From Meiothermus taiwanensis DSM 14542 (GTDB lineage: Bacteria > Deinococcota > Deinococci > Deinococcales > Thermaceae): 39,264 nucleotides of DNA. Below the pieces are notes generated by a model that was given only the letters and a program-made list of their open reading frames with translations, made no database searches and was not told the DNA's origin. Below are positions 30,554 to 39,264 of this stretch, piece by piece. The first letter of the stretch is position 1. Each line of letters begins with the position of its first letter. The stretch is taken from positions 1 to 39,264 of the forward strand of contig AXWR01000027.1 of the NCBI GenBank assembly GCA_000482765.1, given 5' to 3'. A program made the position numbers and the translations under genes.

Positions 30554-31956
30554 TCGAAGGACTTAAACCCTATCCCGCTTACAAAGACTCCGGCGTGGAG
30601 TGGCTGGGAAAGGTGCCGGCACACTGGGAAGTTCGGCGTTTGAAGAGGATTTGTCGACTTGCGTACGGAGACGCACTCGCTACGAACGTACGACAAGATG
30701 GGCCGGTGCCTGTCTATGGTTCCAACGGACGTGTGGGGACTCACTCCATAGCCAACACGAAGGCACCCTGCATTGTAATTGGCAGAAAGGGATCGTTCGG
30801 TAAAGTCAATCTGTCTTGTGAGCCTGTGTTCGCAATTGACACTACCTTCTTTGTAGATTCACGTTTCACGACGGAAGAGATTCACTGGCTTTACTATTTA
30901 CTTGAGTGGCTACGGCTTGATGAGTTATCAAAGGACTCTGCTGTACCGGGCCTTGACCGAGAAGATGCATACAAGAGGATTGCCGCAGTTCCGCCTCTCC
31001 CCGAACAAACCGCCATCGTGCGGTTTCTGGACTGGGCGGAGCGGCGGATTCTGCGGGTGATCAGGGCGCGGCAGCGGCAGATTAAGCTGCTGGAGGAGTA
31101 CAAGCAGGCCCTTATCCACCAGGCCGTTACCGGCAAGATCGACATCCGCACCGGCCAACCCTATCCGGCCTACAAGCCCTCCGGTGTGGAGTGGCTGTGC
31201 GAGGTGCCGGCGCATTGGGAGATTTTGCCCTTGAAGTGGCTTGCGAAGTGCTACCGGAACGGAGCGACCCCTCCAACAACCAAGAACTTTTATTACATGG
31301 GAGGAACTATTCCGTGGTATAGCCCTTCGAGTTTTGACTCGGGCGAGATAGTTTCTGCTCCTATTCGTTTCGTTTCAAATGCTGCCATTGAAGACGGTGT
31401 GGCTAGACTAATCCATGGTCCTGCATTGTTAGTTATCGTTATTGGCGCAACTGCAGGACGAATGACCCTGATGGAACAAGATGGGACGACAAATCAACAA
31501 ATTACAGCTTTTGAACTTCCTTATGATTGGAAGACGTGTGTATTTCTTCTGAGACAACTGCGGTTTAGTGAATCATGGCTCCGCGAAAACGCTTCAACTG
31601 CGACAATTCCGATTCTTAATACGAATATCGTGACCCATTTACCGTGTTTATTGCCCCCGCCTAAAGAAAGGTGTGCTATCGTCGAATACCTCGACGCCCA
31701 AACCGCCAAGATCGACGCTGTCATCGCTGCCGCCCGCCGCGAAATTGAACTGCTGCGCGAATACCGCGAGCGCCTCATCGCTGATGTGGTCACCGGCAAG
31801 GTGGATGTGCGCGAGATAGCGGCACGGTTGCCGGAGGAGCCGCTCGAGGAGGGGGCAGAGCTTGCTGCCCTGGACGAGGCGGAGACGTTGGCCGGTGGTG
31901 GTGAGGATGAAGAGAATTTGGGTCTCGGTGCGGTTGAAGAGGAGGTGGAGGCTTGA
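30550..31956 (+). CDS. hsdS: Type I restriction-modification specificity subunit HsdS
   Basis: A 468-residue protein with two target-recognition domains. Each half begins with the repeat YPAYK.SGVEWL..VPAHWE (about 8-27 and 199-219) and each TRD is followed by a conserved helix ([40 protein letters not shown]) that spaces the two recognition halves. It binds a bipartite DNA target and directs HsdM and HsdR. A long acidic tail ([30 protein letters not shown]) follows the second helix and is not needed for recognition. The TRD coding DNA (about 30640-31000 and 31240-31660) is less GC-rich than the rest, as usual for exchanged TRDs. It overlaps darT by TTGA. Confidence 0.95.
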   Translation: MIEGLKPYPAYKDSGVEWLGKVPAHWEVRRLKRICRLAYGDALATNVRQDGPVPVYGSNGRVGTHSIANTKAPCIVIGRKGSFGKVNLSCEPVFAIDTTFFVDSRFTTEEIHWLYYLLEWLRLDELSKDSAVPGLDREDAYKRIAAVPPLPEQTAIVRFLDWAERRILRVIRARQRQIKLLEEYKQALIHQAVTGKIDIRTGQPYPAYKPSGVEWLCEVPAHWEILPLKWLAKCYRNGATPPTTKNFYYMGGTIPWYSPSSFDSGEIVSAPIRFVSNAAIEDGVARLIHGPALLVIVIGATAGRMTLMEQDGTTNQQITAFELPYDWKTCVFLLRQLRFSESWLRENASTATIPILNTNIVTHLPCLLPPPKERCAIVEYLDAQTAKIDAVIAAARREIELLREYRERLIADVVTGKVDVREIAARLPEEPLEEGAELAALDEAETLAGGGEDEENLGLGAVEEEVEA

Positions 31957-32600
31957 ACCTGGTGCCCGCTCAGCCACGGATTTACCACATCACCCATGTG
32001 GACAACCTGCCATCCATTATCCAAGCGGGTGGCTTGTGGTCCGATGCGAAAATGATGGGGCAAGGCGGGCCAGCGGCATCCATCGGTTTTAACCACATCA
32101 AGCAGCGCAGACTAAGGCTGCCGGTAAAGTGTCACCCGGGCGATTACGTCGGCGACTATGTGCCGTTCTATTTTTGTCCGCGTTCGATCATGCTGTACGT
32201 GATCCACTGCGGCAACCAACCAGAACTCACATATCGAGAGGGGCAGGAGCCAATCGTGCATCTCGAGGCCGATCTGCGAGAGGTTGTAAGCTGGGCTGAC
32301 TCGCAGGGCCGACGCTGGGCCTTCAGCCTCTCCAATGCTGGGGCGGCCTACACGGAATTTCGCAACCGGCTGGATCATCTCGATGAAATCAACTGGGAGG
32401 CGGTCGCAGCAACAGACTTTCGCGACCCGGTGGTCAAGGATAGCAAGCAGGCCGAGTTCCTGGTGCACGAGTTTTTTCCATGGTGGCTGGTGCGGCGTGT
32501 CGGGGTGCGTTCGCAGAAGATATACTACCGTGCGTCACAGGCGTTGGCGTCCGCACAGCACAGGCCGCTTCTTGAAGTCATCCCGAGTTGGTACTATTGA
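31953..32600 (+). CDS. darT: DarT-like DNA ADP-ribosyltransferase toxin
   Basis: A 215-residue protein from TTG 31953, with GGAGGTGG 4-5 nt upstream. N-terminal IYHITHVDNLPSIIQAGGLW is the NAD-binding strand-helix of DarT. DYVPFYFCPRSIMLYVI follows. The ARTT-loop/catalytic region SKQAEFLVHEFFPWWLV contains Glu168 at the position of the DarT catalytic glutamate. DarT attaches ADP-ribose to thymidine in single-stranded DNA, blocking replication; in phage infection it causes abortive defence. The darG antitoxin follows after 14 bp. Its start overlaps the hsdS stop, so it is translated as part of the RM operon. Confidence 0.92.
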   Translation: MNLVPAQPRIYHITHVDNLPSIIQAGGLWSDAKMMGQGGPAASIGFNHIKQRRLRLPVKCHPGDYVGDYVPFYFCPRSIMLYVIHCGNQPELTYREGQEPIVHLEADLREVVSWADSQGRRWAFSLSNAGAAYTEFRNRLDHLDEINWEAVAATDFRDPVVKDSKQAEFLVHEFFPWWLVRRVGVRSQKIYYRASQALASAQHRPLLEVIPSWYY

Positions 32601-32614
32601 GAGGGGGAGGCTTT

Positions 32615-33655
32615 ATGATCCGCTACGTGCGGGGCGATATTCTCGGGGCTGAGGCCGAGGCCATCGTCAACACCGTCAACTGCGTGGGCGTGATGGGCCG
32701 CGGCATCGCGCTGCGGTTCAAGGAGGCGTTCCCAGACAATTACAAGGCCTATGCTGCCGCCTGCCGCCGTGGCGAGGTTCAGCCCGGCCGCATGTTTGTG
32801 TTCGACACAGGCCGCCTCACCACGCCTCGGTACATCATCAACTTTCCCACCAAGCGGCACTGGCGGGGTAAAAGCCGCATTGAGGACATCGAGGCTGGGC
32901 TGGCCGCTCTGGTAGAGGAGATTCGTTCCCGCCGCATCCGCTCCATCGCCATCCCGCCTCTGGGCAGCGGGCTGGGCGGGCTCAACTGGGCTGAGGTGCG
33001 ACCGCGCATCGAGAACGCCTTGGCGGACTTGCCGGAGGTGGAGGTGACTATCTTTGAGCCATGGGATTCGCTGGGCGACGGCCGCGCCAACCGATCCACC
33101 CCTGTTCCCAAGATGACAGCGGGCCGCGCCGCACTGGTGGGCCTGATGAACCGGTATCTCGCCGCGCTCCTCGATCCGACCATCACCTTGCTCGAGGTGC
33201 ACAAGCTGATGTACCTCCTACAGGCAGCGGGCGAGCCGCTGCGCTTGCGCTACGTGAAGGCCCCCTATGGACCCTATGCGGAGAATTTGCGCCACGTGCT
33301 GCGGACGATAGAGGGTCACCTGATCGCGGGCTACGCCGACGGGAGGGACTCTCCAAACAAACCGTTGCGCCTGGTTCCCGGCGCGGTGCGCGATGCCGAA
33401 AGCTTCCTGATGTCCCATCCGGCCACGCAGGAACGCCTTGAGCGGGTTGTTCAGTTGGTTGAAGGGTTTGAGACACCACTGGGGCTGGAACTGCTCACTA
33501 CGGTGCATTGGGTGATCGTGAAGGAAGGTGCCCGCGAGCTGAAGGACGTTGTGAAACAGGTACAGGTCTGGAACCAGCGCAAGAGGCAGTTCACCCCGGC
33601 TCAGATCGAACTTGCTGCTCAGCGGTTGCACGAACAGGGATGGATTGACGGGTGA
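32615..33655 (+). CDS. darG: DarG-like macrodomain antitoxin
   Basis: A 346-residue protein; ATG 32615 with GAGGGGGAGG upstream. The N-terminal macrodomain (about 1-150) begins MIRYVRGDILGAEAEAIVNT and has VNCVGVMGRGIALRFKEAFP and IPPLGSGLGGLNW, which bind ADP-ribose and remove it from DNA. The C-terminal part (about 165-346) contains GRAALVGLMNRYL and LEVHKLMYLLQAAGEPL, the region that in DarG binds DarT and neutralises it. All features of a functional antitoxin are present. It is followed by an AAA ATPase gene 17 bp later. Confidence 0.93.
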   Translation: MIRYVRGDILGAEAEAIVNTVNCVGVMGRGIALRFKEAFPDNYKAYAAACRRGEVQPGRMFVFDTGRLTTPRYIINFPTKRHWRGKSRIEDIEAGLAALVEEIRSRRIRSIAIPPLGSGLGGLNWAEVRPRIENALADLPEVEVTIFEPWDSLGDGRANRSTPVPKMTAGRAALVGLMNRYLAALLDPTITLLEVHKLMYLLQAAGEPLRLRYVKAPYGPYAENLRHVLRTIEGHLIAGYADGRDSPNKPLRLVPGAVRDAESFLMSHPATQERLERVVQLVEGFETPLGLELLTTVHWVIVKEGARELKDVVKQVQVWNQRKRQFTPAQIELAAQRLHEQGWIDG

Positions 33656-33672
33656 TACGCTGAGGTGAGGCA

Positions 33673-34938
33673 ATGAATCATCACGAAAAAGATAGGGGGA
33701 GAAAGCCGGTAAACAAGCCTGCCTTGCCCCCTCGTGTTGAGTACCTGAAAGTACAGAACTTTCGAGTCCTGCGGGACGTGGAGTTCAACAATCTCTCACC
33801 GCTCACCGTCTTGCTTGGACCCAATGGCAGCGGGAAATCCACAGTGTTCGACGTGTTTGCTTTTCTGGCGGAGTGCTTCGAGATGGGGCTGCGCCGGGCG
33901 TGGGACAAACGCGGGCGCGCAAAAGAACTCCGGTCACGCGATGCCGAAGGTCCGATCACCCTCGAGATCAAGTATCGGGAACCTGGTTACCCGCTGATTA
34001 CCTATCACCTGAGCGTAGATGAGAAGGGCGGCAGCCCCGTTGTCGTGGAAGAGTGGTTACAGTGGCGACGCGGCCCGCGCGGCAAACCGTTCCGATTTCT
34101 GGATTACCGCGAGGGCAAAGGCCGAGCGGTCAGTGGCGAATTGCCTGACGAGAAAGATCAGCGCGTTGACATTCCCCTAAAGAGTGCTGATTTGCTGGCG
34201 GTCAATGCCTTGGGGCAGTTCGAGGAACATCCGCGTGTGGCCGCGTTGCGTGACTTCATCACCGGTTGGTATGTTTCCTATCTTTCGGCGGACAGCGCAC
34301 GGGGGCAACCCGAAGCTGGCCCTCAGGAACGGCTGTCGCGCACCGGCGACAACCTGGCTAACGTGATCCAATACTTGTCAGAGCAACATCCGGATCGGCT
34401 GGAAGAAATCTTCGAGGCGTTGCGTCGGCGTGTCCCTCGCATCGAGAAGGTGCTTTCTGAGACGATGCCGGATGGCCGGTTGCTGCTCCAGATTAAGGAC
34501 GCGCCGTTTTCGCACCCGGTGCTCGCCCGCTTCGCTTCGGATGGGACGCTGAAAATGCTCGCCTACCTGGTGCTTCTGTACGATCCTACGCCGCCACCCT
34601 TCATCGGTATTGAGGAGCCGGAAAATTTCCTGCACCCGCGCCTCTTGCCCGAACTTGCGGAGGAATGCCGGAAAGCTAGCGAACGGACGCAACTCCTTGT
34701 TACCACGCATTCGCCCTTCTTTCTCAATGCCCTCCGTCCTGAGGAGGTGTGGGTGTTGTGGCGGGATGAGCAGGGGTACACGCGAAACAAACGGGTTGCG
34801 GACATCGAAGGCGTGGCAGATTTTGTCCAGCACGGAGCCCTGTTGGGACATCTCTGGATGGAAGGGTACCTGGGCGTTGGCGACCCGCTCGTCAACGAAG
34901 GAATGCCGTCGATTCCAGTGCAGGGAGGCAGGCCATGA
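33673..34938 (+). CDS. AAA (ABC/OLD-like) ATPase, partner of DUF4276 protein
   Basis: A 421-residue ATPase: [20 protein letters not shown] leads into Walker [12 protein letters not shown] (47-57). A long insertion with helical coiled parts follows. [19 protein letters not shown] serves as the signature region, [15 protein letters not shown] (about 311-325) contains Walker B, and [11 protein letters not shown] follows (about 345). This is the AAA_21/SMC-like class used in OLD, PARIS and similar defence modules as sensor and clamp. It has GAGGTGAGG before ATG 33673 and overlaps the DUF4276 gene by ATGA. The pair is probably a separate defence module. Confidence 0.88.
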   Translation: MNHHEKDRGRKPVNKPALPPRVEYLKVQNFRVLRDVEFNNLSPLTVLLGPNGSGKSTVFDVFAFLAECFEMGLRRAWDKRGRAKELRSRDAEGPITLEIKYREPGYPLITYHLSVDEKGGSPVVVEEWLQWRRGPRGKPFRFLDYREGKGRAVSGELPDEKDQRVDIPLKSADLLAVNALGQFEEHPRVAALRDFITGWYVSYLSADSARGQPEAGPQERLSRTGDNLANVIQYLSEQHPDRLEEIFEALRRRVPRIEKVLSETMPDGRLLLQIKDAPFSHPVLARFASDGTLKMLAYLVLLYDPTPPPFIGIEEPENFLHPRLLPELAEECRKASERTQLLVTTHSPFFLNALRPEEVWVLWRDEQGYTRNKRVADIEGVADFVQHGALLGHLWMEGYLGVGDPLVNEGMPSIPVQGGRP

Positions 34939-35570
34939 TGACCTTGCATTACGAAATTCTCGTGGAAGAGCCGTCCATGGAGGCCTTCCTGCAGGGCTTA
35001 CTCCCCCGATTGCTGCCCCAAGACCGGACCTTTGCCATTCATCCATTTCAGGGCAAGGAGGACTTGCTCACCAAGCTGGAGGCGCGACTCCGCGGATACG
35101 CAGCATGGTTGCCTCAGGACTGGCGAATCGTGGTTGTCGTGGATCGGGATGATGACGATTGCCGGCGACTCAAGCAGCGTATGGAAGATATTGCTGCCAA
35201 GGTAGGGTTGCGTTCACGCACTCGTTCGCCCTCATGCTGGCAACTGGTGAACCGGATTGTCATCGAGGAATTGGAAGCCTGGTATTTCGCTGCGTGGGAT
35301 ACCGTGTGTGCTGCCTACCCAAAGCTCCCAGCGATCCTACCCCAAAGATATCGCAACTCGGATGCGATAGCTGGGGGAACCTGGGAGGCGTTTGAATGGC
35401 TCCTTCAGCGGTACGGCTACTTCAAAGGTGGGCTTGCAAAGATCGAGGTTGCGCGAACCATTGGTCAGAACCTCGATCCGAATCGCTGCCGATCGCCAAG
35501 CTTTCAATGTTTTCGCGATGCACTCCTTAAGGCTGTCGGATCAGCCGGACATTGTGACGACAAACCATGA
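34935..35570 (+). CDS. DUF4276 Toprim-like protein
   Basis: A 211-residue protein: [20 protein letters not shown] at the start carries the conserved Glu of Toprim-type nucleases. [20 protein letters not shown] (about 64-83) has the DxD, and [20 protein letters not shown] follows. DUF4276 proteins are considered Toprim-like and frequently follow an AAA ATPase gene, forming a split version of the OLD ATPase-Toprim arrangement, like AAA/DUF4435 in PARIS. It overlaps the ATPase gene upstream and the hsdR gene downstream by 4 bp each, so it is locked into the operon. Function in defence is inferred from family and context. Confidence 0.85.
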   Translation: MMTLHYEILVEEPSMEAFLQGLLPRLLPQDRTFAIHPFQGKEDLLTKLEARLRGYAAWLPQDWRIVVVVDRDDDDCRRLKQRMEDIAAKVGLRSRTRSPSCWQLVNRIVIEELEAWYFAAWDTVCAAYPKLPAILPQRYRNSDAIAGGTWEAFEWLLQRYGYFKGGLAKIEVARTIGQNLDPNRCRSPSFQCFRDALLKAVGSAGHCDDKP

Positions 35571-38500
35571 AACCCACCGACATCAGCGAAGCCGGGCTCG
35601 AGACGCTGATCTGTCGGGCGCTCACCGGCACCGACTGTGCGCCCCGGCCTGCCGGCTCCCCGGCAGTGATTGCTGAGCCGCCAGCAGCCTACGGCGGCTT
35701 GGGCTGGCTGCCGGGTGATCCGGCCGACTACGACCGGGAATATTGCGTTGATCTGGTTCAGCTTGCGGCATTTCTGCGCTCGACGCAGCCTAAGGTGGCT
35801 GAAGCGCTCGATCTGGATAACGACGGCCCCACGCGGCGCAAGTTTCTGGCGCGGCTTCAGGGTGAGGTGAGCAAGCGCGGGGTAGTGGACGTGTTGCGCA
35901 ACGGGATTCAGCACGGGCCGTACCGCATCGAGCTTTTCTACGGCACCCCTTCTCCTGAAAACGAGAAAGCGCGGGTACTGTTTGAGCAGAACCGCTTTAG
36001 TGTCACGCGCCAGCTGCGCTATAGCCGCGACGAGACACAGCGGGCACTGGACTTGGCGCTCTTTATCAACGGCCTGCCGGTCTTCACCTTCGAGCTTAAA
36101 AACCGTCTGACCAAACAGACGGTGCACGACGCCATCGAGCAGTACAGGCGCGATCGCAACCCGCGTGAGAAGCTCTTTGAACTGGGCCGCTGCGTGGCGC
36201 ACTTCGCTGTGGACGACAACGAGGTGTGGTTCTGCACCCACCTTCAGGGCAAGGCATCGTGGTTTTTGCCTTTCAACAAGGGGTGGAACGACGGCGCGGG
36301 CAACCCACCCAATCCGCAGGGGCTCAAGACCGACTACCTGTGGCGGGAGGTACTCACCCGCGAGAGCTTGACCAATATCCTCGAGCACTACGCGCAACTC
36401 ATCGAGGAAAAAGACCCCAAGACCGGCAGGAAACGGCGCCGGCAGATCTTCCCGCGCTACCACCAGCTTGATGTGGTGCGAAAACTTTTGGCGGACGCGG
36501 CGGCAAACGGTGCAGGCCGACGCTATTTGATCCAGCACTCCGCCGGCAGTGGCAAGTCCAACTCCATCGCCTGGCTGGCCCACCAGCTGATCGGCCTGGC
36601 GAAGGATGGCAGGCCTGTCTTCGATTCCATCATCGTGGTGACCGACCGGCGCGTGTTGGATCAGCAAATCCGTGACACGATCAAGCAATTTGCCCAGGTG
36701 AACGCTACGGTGGGGCACGCCGAGCGTGCCGGCGACCTCCGGCGCTTCATCCAGAGTGGCAAGAAAATCATTATCACAACGCTGCAAAAGTTCCCGTTTA
36801 TCCTCGATGAGATCGGCAACGAGCACCGCGGGCGCCGTTTCGCCATCATCATCGATGAGGCGCACTCGAGCCAGGGCGGTCGCACCGCGGCCAAGATGAG
36901 CATGGCCTTGTCGGAGGCAGGTAGGGAAGAAGATGACGAGACCTTCGAAGATCAGATCAACCGGCTGATGGAGGCGCGCAAGCTCTTGCCGAATGCCAGC
37001 TACTTCGCCTTCACCGCCACCCCCAAGAACAAGACCCTGGAGATATTCGGCGAGCCCGACCCACAGCCCGACGGTACAGTAAAGCATCGCCCGTTCCACA
37101 CTTACACCATGAAACAGGCCATCCAGGAAGGGTTCATCCTGGATGTGCTGGCCAACTATACGCCGGTGAAGAGCTACTACAAGCTGGTTAAGACCATCGA
37201 GGATGACCCGGAGTTCGACGTCAAAAAGGCACAGAAAAAACTGCGCCGCTTCGTGGAGGGCCACGAGCACGCCATCCGGCTCAAGGCCGAGATCATGGTG
37301 GATCACTTCCACGAGCAGGTGATCGCCAAGGGCAAGATCGGCGGCCAGGCGCGGGCCATGGTGATCACCGGCAGCATCGAGCGCGCCATTCAGTACTTCC
37401 ATGCCTTTCAGGCATACCTGGCCGAACGTAAGAGCCCTTACCGGGCGATTGTCGCCTTCTCGGGTGAGTACGAGTACGGCGGGGTCAAGGTCACCGAGTC
37501 GAGCCTCAACGGCTTTCCCTCGGCCCAAATTCCCGACAGGATCCGGGAAGACCCCTATCGCTTTTTGATCTGCGCCGATAAGTTCCAGACTGGCTATGAC
37601 GAGCCGCTCCTGCACACCATGTACGTGGACAAGGTGCTCTCCGGGGTCAAGGCGGTGCAGACGCTTTCCCGCCTCAACCGCGCCCACCCCCAGAAGCACG
37701 ACACCTTTGTACTGGATTTCGTCAACGATCCAGAGGTGATACGACAGGCCTTTGAGCCCTATTACCGGACGACCATCCTTGCCGACGAAACCGACCCCAA
37801 CAAGCTGCACGACCTGAAGGCCGACCTGGATGGCTACCAGGTGTACGCGCCTGAACAAGTGGATGAGCTGGTGCGGCTTTATTTGAGCGGGGCCGAGCGC
37901 GACCGGCTCGACCCGATCCTTGATGCCTGCGTCGCCACCTACCTGGAGCAACTCGATGAGGATGGTCAGGTGGACTTCAAGGGCAAGGCCAAGGCCTTTC
38001 TGCGAACCTATAACTTTCTGTCTTCAATCCTGCCCTACACCAACGCCGAGTGGGAGAAGCTATCGATCTTCCTAGAGTTCCTGGTACCCAAGCTGCCGGC
38101 TCCAAAAGAGGAAGACCTCGCCAAGGGCATCCTCGAGGCGATTGATATGGACAGTTACCGGGTGGAAAAGCAGGCGAGCATGAGGATCGCACTTTCCGAT
38201 GCGGATACCGAGATCGAACCGGTGCCCACGGTGGGTGGCGGACGCAAGCCCGAACCGCAGCTCGACCGTCTCTCAAACATCCTCAAGGCCTTTAACGATC
38301 AGTTCGGCAACATTCCCTGGAGCGACGCCGATCGGGTGCGTAAGCTGATCACCGAGGAGATTCCTGCCCGTGTAGCCGCGGACACCGCCTACCAGAACGC
38401 GCGCAAGAATTCTGACAAACAGAACGCACGGATTGAGCACGATAGGGCCCTGGTTCGAGTGATGACCGCGCTGCTCAAGGATGATACCGAGCTGTTTAAG

Positions 38501-38587
38501 CAATTCAGCGACAATGAGTCGTTCCGTCGCTGGCTGGCCGATACGGTATTCGCCTTGACTTACAGCGAAGCTCGTACCTCGGGGTAG
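35567..38587 (+). CDS. hsdR: Type I restriction endonuclease subunit HsdR
   Basis: A 1006-residue motor-nuclease. The N-terminal nuclease domain includes [20 protein letters not shown] near 165-184, with the ELK of a PD-(D/E)xK active site. The SF2 helicase follows: Walker [14 protein letters not shown] near 324-336, [15 protein letters not shown] with DEAH near 430, [30 protein letters not shown] and [14 protein letters not shown] helical C-terminal domain contacts HsdM. It translocates DNA and cuts unmethylated DNA. It starts at ATG 35567 within the stop of the DUF4276 gene (ATGA). Five genes lie between hsdM and hsdR besides hsdS, a far larger insertion than usual. Confidence 0.95.
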   Translation: MKPTDISEAGLETLICRALTGTDCAPRPAGSPAVIAEPPAAYGGLGWLPGDPADYDREYCVDLVQLAAFLRSTQPKVAEALDLDNDGPTRRKFLARLQGEVSKRGVVDVLRNGIQHGPYRIELFYGTPSPENEKARVLFEQNRFSVTRQLRYSRDETQRALDLALFINGLPVFTFELKNRLTKQTVHDAIEQYRRDRNPREKLFELGRCVAHFAVDDNEVWFCTHLQGKASWFLPFNKGWNDGAGNPPNPQGLKTDYLWREVLTRESLTNILEHYAQLIEEKDPKTGRKRRRQIFPRYHQLDVVRKLLADAAANGAGRRYLIQHSAGSGKSNSIAWLAHQLIGLAKDGRPVFDSIIVVTDRRVLDQQIRDTIKQFAQVNATVGHAERAGDLRRFIQSGKKIIITTLQKFPFILDEIGNEHRGRRFAIIIDEAHSSQGGRTAAKMSMALSEAGREEDDETFEDQINRLMEARKLLPNASYFAFTATPKNKTLEIFGEPDPQPDGTVKHRPFHTYTMKQAIQEGFILDVLANYTPVKSYYKLVKTIEDDPEFDVKKAQKKLRRFVEGHEHAIRLKAEIMVDHFHEQVIAKGKIGGQARAMVITGSIERAIQYFHAFQAYLAERKSPYRAIVAFSGEYEYGGVKVTESSLNGFPSAQIPDRIREDPYRFLICADKFQTGYDEPLLHTMYVDKVLSGVKAVQTLSRLNRAHPQKHDTFVLDFVNDPEVIRQAFEPYYRTTILADETDPNKLHDLKADLDGYQVYAPEQVDELVRLYLSGAERDRLDPILDACVATYLEQLDEDGQVDFKGKAKAFLRTYNFLSSILPYTNAEWEKLSIFLEFLVPKLPAPKEEDLAKGILEAIDMDSYRVEKQASMRIALSDADTEIEPVPTVGGGRKPEPQLDRLSNILKAFNDQFGNIPWSDADRVRKLITEEIPARVAADTAYQNARKNSDKQNARIEHDRALVRVMTALLKDDTELFKQFSDNESFRRWLADTVFALTYSEARTSG

Positions 38588-38591
38588 CCAG

Positions 38592-38705
38592 TACGTCTTC
38601 GTTGGCGGCTTTGCTCGCCACCTGCGCGATGCCCTTCAGCACGCCTACTTTATCGGCTTCACCGGCACCCCGATTGAGCTCAAGAATGCTAAGAGACTGT
38701 CTTAA
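38592..38705 (+). pseudogene. Fragment of a second, different HsdR
   Basis: Just after hsdR a short frame reads [20 protein letters not shown] then [27 protein letters not shown] is the helicase motif III of a type I restriction R subunit, but of another subfamily than the intact HsdR upstream, whose equivalent is FAFTATPKN. The fragment is about 33 codons, without a start, and ends where an IS5-type element begins at about 38693. It indicates that a second type I system once stood here. Confidence 0.7.
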
Positions 38706-39264
38706 AACTCTTCCAGACAATATAATCACCCATGGAACCCAGAGAAAGCCGCTATCCGAGCGACTTATCGGACAAGGAGTGGGCGATACTCGGGCCGTTG
38801 ATGCCTGAACCCTCTTGGTACACTCATAGACCTAGAGAAAATAGCTGGCGGGAAATCCTCTATGGCATCTTCTACATCACCCGTGGGGGTTGCTCTTGCC
38901 GCACTGGAAAACCGTTTATCACTACTTTCGGCTGTGGCGTAAGAGTGGTTTCCTCGAGCGTCTGCACACCACATTGCGGGAGAAGACCCCTACCCGAGTG
39001 CGGGCAGTCTGGACAGCCAAAGCGTGAAGACCGGTGAAAAAGGGGGGTCAGGGGGTACGACGGTGGCAAGAAAATCAAGGGTCGTAGAGGGCTGGTGCTC
39101 AAAGTCAAGGTGCTGCCAGCCCAGATCACCGATGCTGAGGGTGGGAAAGTAGTGCTGCAAGCTGCTGGGGCCACCCAGAGAGATTGCTGCCATTTGTGGC
39201 TACAAACGCCGGTTCGAGGGGTGGGTCAAGACCACCTTGGGCTGGAGCGACCCGATGCTAACTT
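38693..39264 (+). mobile_element. Degraded IS5-family element (continues past window end)
   Basis: The element starts at GAGACTGTCTTAAAAC, a terminal-repeat-like end, immediately after the second hsdR fragment. The transposase frame from ATG 38732 gives RYPSDLSDKEWAILGPLMPE, then NSWREILYGIFYITRGGCS, matching IS5 (IS427-like) N-termini. After this, a short deletion and frameshifts split it: HWKTVYHYFRLWRKSGFLER is in another frame near 38905-38965, and SLDSQSVKTGEKG and later GGKKIKGRRG follow near 39010-39085 in other frames. The C-terminal catalytic part is outside the window. It is a dead copy unless errors cause the frameshifts. Confidence 0.8.

Noticed and set aside
35504..37951. 815-codon open frame on the minus strand
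   Set aside because: It is the antisense of hsdR, whose protein has all expected motifs; high-GC coding DNA commonly leaves a long antisense frame open.
1..39264. tRNA or rRNA genes
   Set aside because: No cloverleaf-like sequence or rRNA motif was recognised in any intergenic gap.

Overview
The window looks like a chromosome segment of a thermophilic member of Deinococcota, most likely Meiothermus or a close relative. The evidence is high GC with C/G-ending codons, a great excess of the palindrome CTCGAG, Thermus/Meiothermus-like protein sequences, and several genes with a TAnnnT box only 6-8 nt before the start codon (leaderless-type promoters). Identifications rest on motif and family recognition only; no database search was run.

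Left part (1-10.2 kb). After the end of a GH13 phosphorylase gene there is a decayed minus-strand type III CRISPR-Cas locus. It holds a tnpB remnant that interrupts a RAMP (csm5-like) remnant, then vapB, a frameshifted vapC, cas6, a CARF protein of the TIGR02710 type and an N-terminal cas1 remnant. No repeat-spacer array is visible. Next comes riboflavin synthesis: ribH on the minus strand and, divergent from it, an FMN riboswitch followed by ribD-ribE-ribBA. Two secreted minus-strand lipoproteins follow, one with a von Willebrand A domain and one CsgG-like. They lie in lower-GC DNA with strikingly long perfect and nested inverted repeats on both sides of the csgG-like gene.

Middle part (10.2-21.2 kb). 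A glycine-betaine type ABC transporter (binding protein, permease, ATPase with CBS region) is followed by an unrecognised, tightly overlapping four-gene operon: coiled coil, membrane protein with coiled coils, exported protein, and a protein with a HEPN-like RNxxxH motif. Then come a nucleotidyltransferase-fold protein, an AhpD-like protein without its cysteines coupled to a GGDEF protein, a PIN/HTH toxin-antitoxin-like pair with a tandem-repeat operator, and a tyrosine recombinase.

Right part (21.2-39.3 kb). A small operon (TIGR04255-like, HTH protein, a gene broken by an in-frame TAG, and a truncated fourth ORF) is bracketed by two related 44-bp palindromic elements in opposite orientation next to the recombinase gene. 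A minus-strand group with a 571-aa HEXXH protein follows. From 26.7 to 38.6 kb runs one eight-gene, translationally coupled defence operon: hsdM, a DUF262/HNH (GmrSD-like) protein, hsdS, darT, darG, an AAA ATPase, a DUF4276 Toprim-like protein, and hsdR. DarTG and the ATPase/Toprim pair are embedded inside a type I restriction-modification operon. A fragment of a second, different hsdR and a degraded IS5-type element close the window.
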